Positions 14,479 to 18,985 of a stretch of DNA of 18,985 bases are shown here, one piece after another. Position 1 is the first letter of the stretch; each line of letters starts with the position of its first letter. Both the position numbers and the translations under genes were made by a program. Below the pieces are notes generated by a model. The model was not told where the DNA came from. It searched no databases and saw only the letters and a program-made list of their open reading frames with translations. The DNA comes from Candidatus Shapirobacteria bacterium (GTDB lineage: Bacteria > Patescibacteriota > Microgenomatia > UBA12405), in the NCBI GenBank assembly GCA_028709405.1, contig JAQVXB010000004.1:1-18985 (forward strand), read 5' to 3'.

Positions 14479-16204
14479 ATCTATCCGACTGCAATTTCCA
14501 AAATTTACTATAAAGACTATTTTCATCAGCCAATAATTTTCTGTGTGATCCAACTTCCTTAATTTCTCCTTTTTCCATCACCACTATTTTTTCTGCCTTT
14601 ATAATCGTTGACAACCTATGAGCAATAATAATTGTTGTTTTGTTTTCGGCTGCTTTCCAAAAAGCATCTTGAATTAATTTTTCCGATTCTGAATCTAATT
14701 GAGAAGTCGCTTCATCAAAAATAATTATTTCTGGATTTTTTAAAATCATTCTAGCAATTGCTAATCTTTGTTTTTGTCCTCCAGACAACTTAACTCCTCT
14801 CTCCCCCACATTAGTTTCATATTTTTTTGACAGAGAACATATAAATTCATCTAAATTGGCCAGTTTAGCCGCCGCCTTTATTGACTCCTCATTCACGTCG
14901 TCAATTCCATAAGCGATATTATATTTAATTGATTTATTAAACATAACTGGTTCCTGTGGTACTACTCCCATAAATGATCTCAAATTACTTTTCTTTAATT
15001 TTTTAATATTAATTCCATCAAGTAAAATCTCACCACTATTAGGATCGTAAAATCTCATCAAAAGCTTAACTAACGTTGTTTTTCCTACTCCAGAATGTCC
15101 CACAAAAGCAACCGATTGTCCTGGTTTTATTATTAAATTAATGTTTTTAACTGCCTTATTTTTGTTTTTAGGATAATTAAAATTTACTTCTTTAAAACTT
15201 ATTTCTCCCTTAATCTTATCTAAGATAATCGCATTTTTTGGATCTTTTACTTTCTCTTTTTCATCTAAAATTCCAAAATATTTTTCCATATCAACCGTTT
15301 GTTTGGCTACATCTCTCAAAACATATATCAATTCAAAAAATTGATAATAAAAAGTAGTAATAAAACTTATTATTAAAATATAATCACCCATAGTAATAGT
15401 CTTTGTTGATAAATATTTTATTCCCAATAACAAAACTAAAGCCAATCCTAAGTTCCCTATTCCAGCTACCACTAAATTAATTATTCTAAAAGACATTGAA
15501 TAATCCCAAAGTTTTTTAATCCAAGTTTCAAAACTATTTAATAATCTTTTTTGTTCCCATTTTTCTTTAGCGAATAACTTTACTGTTTCAAAATTTATTA
15601 AATTATCAACAATAATTTCTGAAATTTCATCTTCCGACTCGTTAAAAGATTTCCTGGCTTTCATATTGTTTCTAATTAATTTTCGGGAAGAGAGTAAAAT
15701 TAAACCAAAAGAGACAAAAGATAAAGCCGCGAATTCCCATCTAACTCTAAACAAAAAAATTAACATAATGATAAAACCAATCAATGTTCTAGATATATTA
15801 ATATTTACGCTATGGAAAAAATCAAAAAATGCTCCATCTCCTCGTTTTATTAAACTAATTAAAGACCCAGTACTTTTACTGGTATGGAAAGCAAAGTCTA
15901 ATTTATGAATCTTTTTAACCACTCCAGACCGAGCATCTCTAGAAGCAGGAAATAATGCCAAATCACCCAAACTTCTCATTACATTTTCTAATATTTCACT
16001 TAATAGTCTTGACCCAACATAAAGCATCAGTATTTTAAAAAGAATTGTCCATTTTTCAGTTGGGATTATATCGATAAAAAGTTTATAAAAATAAGGAGAT
16101 AAATTATCTAAAATTACTGTTAAAACTAAAGATATCCAAAAACCCAGCATCATTTTGCGATACTTCCATAAAAATCTTGAATATTTTAGATAAATTTTCC
16201 ACAT
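14477..16204 (-). CDS. ABC exporter, half-transporter (ABCB/Atm1-MsbA type)
   Basis: Membrane-fused half-transporter of 575 residues, expected to work as a homodimer exporting a lipid, peptide, drug or other substrate. Residues 1-305 are the transmembrane domain with about six helices. The region KKIHKLDFAFHTSKSTG (97-113) is typical of type IV exporters such as Atm1 or MsbA. The nucleotide-binding domain has Walker A GHSGVGKT (369-376), Q-loop Q417, signature LSGGQ (473-477), Walker B IIIFDE (493-498) with catalytic E498, the D-loop, and switch H529 in IIIAHRLST. All catalytic residues are intact. A TATAAT hexamer lies 26 bases before the ATG on the minus strand, so this gene, unlike most here, should have a leader of about 20 bases, with no Shine-Dalgarno. 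Its stop lies against the terminator of the convergent RNA. Substrate unknown. Confidence 0.95.
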   Translation of the reverse strand: MWKIYLKYSRFLWKYRKMMLGFWISLVLTVILDNLSPYFYKLFIDIIPTEKWTILFKILMLYVGSRLLSEILENVMRSLGDLALFPASRDARSGVVKKIHKLDFAFHTSKSTGSLISLIKRGDGAFFDFFHSVNINISRTLIGFIIMLIFLFRVRWEFAALSFVSFGLILLSSRKLIRNNMKARKSFNESEDEISEIIVDNLINFETVKLFAKEKWEQKRLLNSFETWIKKLWDYSMSFRIINLVVAGIGNLGLALVLLLGIKYLSTKTITMGDYILIISFITTFYYQFFELIYVLRDVAKQTVDMEKYFGILDEKEKVKDPKNAIILDKIKGEISFKEVNFNYPKNKNKAVKNINLIIKPGQSVAFVGHSGVGKTTLVKLLMRFYDPNSGEILLDGINIKKLKKSNLRSFMGVVPQEPVMFNKSIKYNIAYGIDDVNEESIKAAAKLANLDEFICSLSKKYETNVGERGVKLSGGQKQRLAIARMILKNPEIIIFDEATSQLDSESEKLIQDAFWKAAENKTTIIIAHRLSTIIKAEKIVVMEKGEIKEVGSHRKLLADENSLYSKFWKLQSDR

Positions 16205-16230
16205 AAATTTCCCATAAATAGGGCATAAAA

Positions 16231-16236
16231 ATTATA
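16231..16236 (-). promoter_or_regulatory. -10 element of the ABC exporter gene
   Basis: TATAAT on the minus strand, 26 bases before the ATG at 16204; predicted leader about 20 bases. It sits in the 94-base gap between the exporter and tRNA-Gln, in which I see nothing else. Confidence 0.45.
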
Positions 16237-16298
16237 ACTCAATTAATTTAAAATAAAGCAAGCGAATATTTCTTTACCTCTATAATTAAAATCAATTG

Positions 16299-16369
16299 TT
16301 GCTTCGTATGGATTCGAACCACAATTAGTCGGTTCAGAGCCGACTGTCCTACCATTAGACGACGAAGCA
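16299..16369 (-). tRNA. tRNA-Gln (anticodon CUG)
   Basis: A complete cloverleaf of 71 bases including the discriminator. Acceptor stem TGCTTCG/CGAAGCA (7 bp), D arm GTCT-AATGGTA-GGAC, anticodon stem GTCGG/CCGAC with loop CTCTGAA giving anticodon CTG, and T arm TGTGG-TTCGAAT-CCATA. The U1-A72 pair is the hallmark of bacterial tRNA-Gln. The discriminator is A rather than the usual G, and CCA is not encoded (CAA follows), so CCA must be added by nucleotidyltransferase. It decodes CAG. A perfect TATAAT lies about 13 bases upstream, divergent from the small gene at 16412. Confidence 0.93.
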
Positions 16370-16382
16370 TTAAAGACAACCT

Positions 16383-16388
16383 ATTATA
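16383..16388 (-). promoter_or_regulatory. -10 element of tRNA-Gln
   Basis: Perfect TATAAT on the minus strand; expected start near 16376, giving a 5' leader of about 7 bases for RNase P to remove. Back to back with the promoter of the small gene. Confidence 0.6.
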
Positions 16389-16398
16389 CGACAAATGT

Positions 16399-16404
16399 TA
16401 TAAT
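16399..16404 (+). promoter_or_regulatory. Extended consensus -10 element of the 55-codon gene
   Basis: TGTTATAAT (TGn plus perfect TATAAT) at 16396-16404, ending 7 bases before the ATG at 16412. One of the strongest promoter matches in the window and the best argument that the small ORF is a real gene. Confidence 0.6.
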
Positions 16405-16411
16405 CTAAATC

Positions 16412-16579
16412 ATGCAAACTATTGAAAAACTTTCAAAAGAACTAAAATTAACTTCAGATCAGTCAAAAGCCATTGAAATCTATATTAATGGCCTTTTAAT
16501 CGAACTTCTAGAAAGTATTAAACAAGATCACATCAAAAATTTTGAAGAAACTATTGAAAATCTTAGAAATAACGGCTAG
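16412..16579 (+). CDS. Small protein of 55 residues, function unknown
   Basis: A short ORF from ATG 16412 to TAG 16577-16579. The product starts MQTIEKLSKELKLTSDQ and ends IENLRNNG. It is highly charged, lacks Cys, Trp and Pro, has no signal peptide or membrane helix, and looks entirely alpha-helical with a regular Leu/Ile spacing (about 20-50) compatible with a coiled coil or small helical bundle. I recognise no family. Support for coding comes from a TGTTATAAT promoter 7 bases before the ATG, at the same leaderless spacing as known genes here, and from codon use like the neighbours. It is divergent from tRNA-Gln, and its last 17 bases overlap the convergent hydrolase gene. It could be a regulator or an accessory helical protein; that is a guess. 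Confidence 0.7.
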   Translation: MQTIEKLSKELKLTSDQSKAIEIYINGLLIELLESIKQDHIKNFEETIENLRNNG

Positions 16580-17189
16580 ATTCTCTCTCTATTGTTGTTT
16601 CTTCTCCGTGTCCTGATAATACTTTTGTCTCTTTGTCTAATTTCATCAGTTTTTTAAGACTTTCAAATATTTTTTTAGTTGATCCGTATTTAAAGTCAGT
16701 TCTACCTCTAATTCCAGCAAATAATGTATCTCCACTAAATAATAATTTATTTTTTTTATTATAAAAACACACACTCCCTGGAGTATGTCCCGGAGTCTTG
16801 ATAATTTGAATTGTTTCTTTTCCTAAACTAAAATTTTTAATATTATCTAGATCAATATCTATTTTAATAAAATTTGGCACCTGAATTTCTTTTTTTAAAA
16901 AATGTTTAGCCGTTTCGTCTTGCCGATCCAATAAAAAAGCATCTTCACTACTACAACCAAAATCAACGTTATAAATCAACTTTAAATCCAAAGCTCCAAG
17001 ACTATGATCAAAATGTCCATGAGTTAAAAATACTGCCTTAACTTTAAGTTTTTTATTATTTATTTCTTCACTAATACTAATTCCATCATCGGCTGGGTCA
17101 ATTACTAAACATTCTTTACTTTCTTCATCCCAAAGCAAATAACAGTTTGTATCCAACTCACCAATCACTATTTTTTCAAAGCTAAGCAT
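16563..17189 (-). CDS. Metallo-beta-lactamase-fold hydrolase (glyoxalase II-like)
   Basis: Binuclear zinc hydrolase of 208 residues, in the GloB/YcbL-like branch of the MBL superfamily. Metal ligands are all visible: H57-G-H59-F-D61-H62 in THGHFDHSLG, H135 in TPGHTPGS, D154 in FSGDTLF and H194 in SGHGEETTI. The N-terminus (ELDTNCYLLWDEESKECLVI followed by DPADDG) is typical of the YcbL type. It lacks the C-terminal helical domain that binds glutathione in classical glyoxalase II, so another thioester or small-molecule substrate is more likely. The ATG follows TGGTAAAAT by 6 bases on the minus strand, only 33 bases from the divergent RRM gene. The 3' end overlaps the 55-codon gene by 17 bases. 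Physiological substrate unknown. Confidence 0.93.
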   Translation of the reverse strand: MLSFEKIVIGELDTNCYLLWDEESKECLVIDPADDGISISEEINNKKLKVKAVFLTHGHFDHSLGALDLKLIYNVDFGCSSEDAFLLDRQDETAKHFLKKEIQVPNFIKIDIDLDNIKNFSLGKETIQIIKTPGHTPGSVCFYNKKNKLLFSGDTLFAGIRGRTDFKYGSTKKIFESLKKLMKLDKETKVLSGHGEETTIERESSRYF

Positions 17190-17195
17190 AAATCT

Positions 17196-17201
17196 ATTTT
17201 A
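17196..17201 (-). promoter_or_regulatory. Extended -10 element of the MBL-fold hydrolase gene
   Basis: TGGTAAAAT on the minus strand at 17204-17196, ending 6 bases before the ATG at 17189. The same nine bases precede gltX. Predicts a leaderless mRNA. Confidence 0.6.
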
Positions 17202-17206
17202 CCAGG

Positions 17207-17212
17207 TATAAT
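17207..17212 (+). promoter_or_regulatory. -10 element of the RRM protein gene
   Basis: Perfect TATAAT, 10 bases before the ATG at 17223 and only 5 bases from the opposed hydrolase hexamer. Expected leader about 3-4 bases. Confidence 0.55.
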
Positions 17213-17222
17213 ACAAGCATCT

Positions 17223-17912
17223 ATGTCGTCAACAAAACCTGTCTCAAAACGCCTATTTGTCGGCAGTTTACCTTATCGTTTTACTGAAGGAGAACTACTT
17301 TCTCTTTTTGTGGCCGAAGGTAAAATTATCTCTATTCGCATCATGCACAATCAATGGGGTAAAAGTCGAGGACTTGGTTTTATTGAGTTTGAAAATTTAG
17401 ATGATGCAATTCGAGCCAAAGAAAAATTTCACAATTACATTATTGGCGATCGTTCTATTATTGTCGATTATGCCGAGGCTGATCCTTTTTTAACCAAGGA
17501 AGGTCAAGCTCGTCACGAAGAAGCTCTGGCTAAACATCCTAATCGTGGCCAAAGTCAACCATTTTTACCCCATCCTGATCGTGATATTTCAGACTATCAA
17601 TCCCAAAAAAAATCTTTTGACAATCAAACTTTCATTCCTCGCGAAGATCGAAAGCCTCGTGAATATAAAGGTGGAAAACCAGTTTTTAATTCGCTTGGTA
17701 AATCTTTGAATCGCAACACTACCGGTGAATATACTCCAAAATTTTTCCCAGAATTAGGGCAAAATAAAAAAAAGAAATGGAGACCAAAGCCAGGTCAAAA
17801 GCCAGAATATAAATCTAGTTCCGATCTTCATGTTAGATCTAGTGTTTTTAAACAGCGTAATTTTGGGTCCAAAGTTGGTGCTAAATTCGCCTTCAAATCA
17901 AAAAAGAAATAA
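17223..17912 (+). CDS. RRM-domain RNA-binding protein with basic disordered tail
   Basis: RNA-binding protein of 229 residues. Residues 10-85 form one RRM: RNP2 is LFVGSL (11-16) and RNP1 is KSRGLGFIEF (47-56), with the aromatic F54 in the central RNP1 position used for base stacking. The remaining 140 residues are low-complexity, rich in Lys, Arg, Gln, Pro and Ser, with no fold visible and a strongly basic end (FAFKSKKK), suited to non-specific RNA contact. Bacterial single-RRM proteins are known in cyanobacteria and many reduced genomes, with suggested roles as RNA chaperones; the role here is unproven. The gene is divergent from the hydrolase and is followed 16 bases later by the Dus gene, probably in the same transcript. 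Confidence 0.93.
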   Translation: MSSTKPVSKRLFVGSLPYRFTEGELLSLFVAEGKIISIRIMHNQWGKSRGLGFIEFENLDDAIRAKEKFHNYIIGDRSIIVDYAEADPFLTKEGQARHEEALAKHPNRGQSQPFLPHPDRDISDYQSQKKSFDNQTFIPREDRKPREYKGGKPVFNSLGKSLNRNTTGEYTPKFFPELGQNKKKKWRPKPGQKPEYKSSSDLHVRSSVFKQRNFGSKVGAKFAFKSKKK

Positions 17913-17928
17913 CTTTTAATTTTATAAC

Positions 17929-18963
17929 TTGACAAACTTTTTAACTAAAAAACCTATAATTGCCTTATCTCCAATGGATGGCATTACTGACGAACCCTTT
18001 CGTTTAATTCAGACTCAAATTGCCAAACCAGATTTAATGTTTACCGAATTTGTCAGTGCCGAAGGTATTAGTCATGGTGGTATTAAACTTTATGACACTC
18101 TTTTGTTTTCATCTCAAGAAAGGCCAATTATCGGCCAATTATTTGGTAAAAATCCCGACAGTTTTTATAAATCAGCTGTTATTTTATGTGAATTAGGTTT
18201 TGATGGTGTTGATATTAACATGGGTTGTCCAGCTAAAACCGTTACTCAAAATGGCAGTGGTGCTGCTCTAATTGCTCTTCCAGATTTAGCTGTTGAAATA
18301 ATAAAAGCCACCAAAAAGGGGATTAATGATTATTTTGAAAATAAAGTAAAAATTACCGATCTCGATCTTAATAAAAAAACTTTAGAAGTAATCAATCGAA
18401 ATAAAAAGTATTCAAATATCACTGGTAAAAAAAATAAACCAACAATATCCGTTAAAACTCGTCTCGGTGTCGATAAATCAATCATCGAATCTTGGGCTAG
18501 CCTTTTACTAGATCAGGGTTTAGATTTTTTAACTATTCATGGGCGCACCCTAAAACAAGCTTATGCTGGCACTGCCGATTGGTCTGAAATTAAAAAAGTG
18601 GTTGATTTGGCCAAAAATACTAAAACCAAAATATTTGGTAATGGTGATATTCAATCAAGATTAGAAGCTTTAGAATTTTGTCAAAAATACGGTGTTGATG
18701 GTGTTTTAATTGGTCGTTTTGCCTGTGGTAACCCTTGGTGTTTCAAAAACTACACCGCCACTCCAAAGGAAAGATTTTCTGCCATGCTTCTTCATGCTCA
18801 ACTTTTTAAAGAAATTTTTCCTCATCGTCGTTTTGACCCCCTTCGAAAGAATTTTTTACTCTATGCTTCTGGTTTGCCCAATGCTAAGCAGTTAAGATCA
18901 AAGATAGTTCACTTAAATTCAATTGAAGATCTTTTACAACTTGAAGCCGACTTTTTAACTTGA
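17929..18963 (+). CDS. dus: tRNA-dihydrouridine synthase
   Basis: FMN- and NADPH-dependent enzyme reducing uridine to dihydrouridine in the tRNA D loop. The 344 residues show the Dus TIM barrel: PIIALSPMDGITDEPFR (9-25, flavin-binding start), PIIGQLFG (66-73), and DINMGCPAKTV (95-105) with catalytic C100. VKTRLG (175-180) and TIHGRTLKQAYAG (202-214) follow, with the phosphate-binding pieces GNGDI and GVLIGRFACGNPW. About 40 extra residues, Lys/Asn-rich (roughly 130-170), lie between the helix after the catalytic Cys and the VKTRLG strand, where typical Dus proteins have a short turn. TTG at 17929 is chosen because no ATG or GTG lies before the conserved N-terminus and TTG gives a normal nine-residue lead-in. 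The subfamily (DusA, B or C) is not assignable by eye. Confidence 0.94.
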   Translation: MTNFLTKKPIIALSPMDGITDEPFRLIQTQIAKPDLMFTEFVSAEGISHGGIKLYDTLLFSSQERPIIGQLFGKNPDSFYKSAVILCELGFDGVDINMGCPAKTVTQNGSGAALIALPDLAVEIIKATKKGINDYFENKVKITDLDLNKKTLEVINRNKKYSNITGKKNKPTISVKTRLGVDKSIIESWASLLLDQGLDFLTIHGRTLKQAYAGTADWSEIKKVVDLAKNTKTKIFGNGDIQSRLEALEFCQKYGVDGVLIGRFACGNPWCFKNYTATPKERFSAMLLHAQLFKEIFPHRRFDPLRKNFLLYASGLPNAKQLRSKIVHLNSIEDLLQLEADFLT

Positions 18964-18985
18964 TAAAGTTAAACGGTATGCCAAA
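18964..18985 (+). other. Possible promoter and start codon of the next gene
   Basis: TGATAAAGT (18961-18969) ends 8 bases before ATG CCA AA at 18978, running off the window. It copies the leaderless promoter layout of the other genes, but only two full codons are visible. Confidence 0.3.

Noticed and set aside
14075..14513. Small ORFs on both strands in the LCP-ABC gap
   Set aside because: Their composition (Cys, Trp, Phe rich), lack of promoter or start context and overlap with paired RNA elements make coding unlikely.
1..18985. Alternative genetic code (UGA as glycine)
   Set aside because: UGA ends the PT-rich, VanZ-like and Dus genes and does not occur in frame inside the genes.
1..18985. 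CRISPR array, insertion sequence or prophage
   Set aside because: No regularly spaced direct repeats, transposase, integrase or flanking terminal repeats were seen; the only tandem repeats are coding.

Overview
The window is strongly AT-rich, gene-dense and uses the standard code (UGA is a stop in several genes). Short genes, intergenic gaps of a few tens of bases, overlapping gene ends, almost no Shine-Dalgarno sequences and a typical surface-protein set (VanZ-like, CAP-domain, PT-rich anchored, LytR-CpsA-Psr) suggest a Candidate Phyla Radiation (Patescibacteria) genome, perhaps Microgenomates. The lineage is inferred from style and was not tested by a search.

Layout. 2-2609: 5'-truncated aspS, overlapped by a D,D-carboxypeptidase gene. 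2610-3653 (-): unknown single-pass membrane protein. 3687-5117: gltX. 5139-7429: surface cluster of a PT-rich anchored protein, a VanZ-like protein, a CAP-domain protein and a small three-helix membrane protein. 7407-8099 (-): trmD. 8137-10096: glycosyltransferase-GtrA fusion and an RmlA-like nucleotidyltransferase. 10086-11492 (-): pyruvate kinase. 11548-14038: triple zinc-ribbon protein coupled to an Erm/KsgA-type rRNA dimethyltransferase, then an LCP protein. 14039-14480: a gene-free stretch that appears to hold an unclassified structured RNA ending in the only convincing intrinsic terminator I see. 14477-16204 (-): ABC exporter. 16299-16369 (-): tRNA-Gln(CUG). 16412-16579: an unlisted 55-codon gene. 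16563-17189 (-): metallo-beta-lactamase-fold hydrolase. 17223-18963: RRM protein and a tRNA-dihydrouridine synthase.

Functionally the window mixes translation genes (two aminoacyl-tRNA synthetases, TrmD, Dus, an rRNA dimethylase, tRNA-Gln, an RRM protein) with envelope genes (D,D-carboxypeptidase, LCP, glycosyltransferase/GtrA, RmlA, VanZ, CAP, ABC exporter).

Two signals stand out beyond the gene list. First, many transcription units have a -10 hexamer of form TAnnnT, often preceded by TGn, ending only 5-9 bases before the start codon. This predicts widespread leaderless mRNAs and supports GTG starts and a shorter gltX. Second, 14145-14478 folds into a 15-bp closing helix around internal hairpins, followed by a GC-rich terminator, with no match to RNase P, tmRNA, SRP or 6S RNA that I can see.
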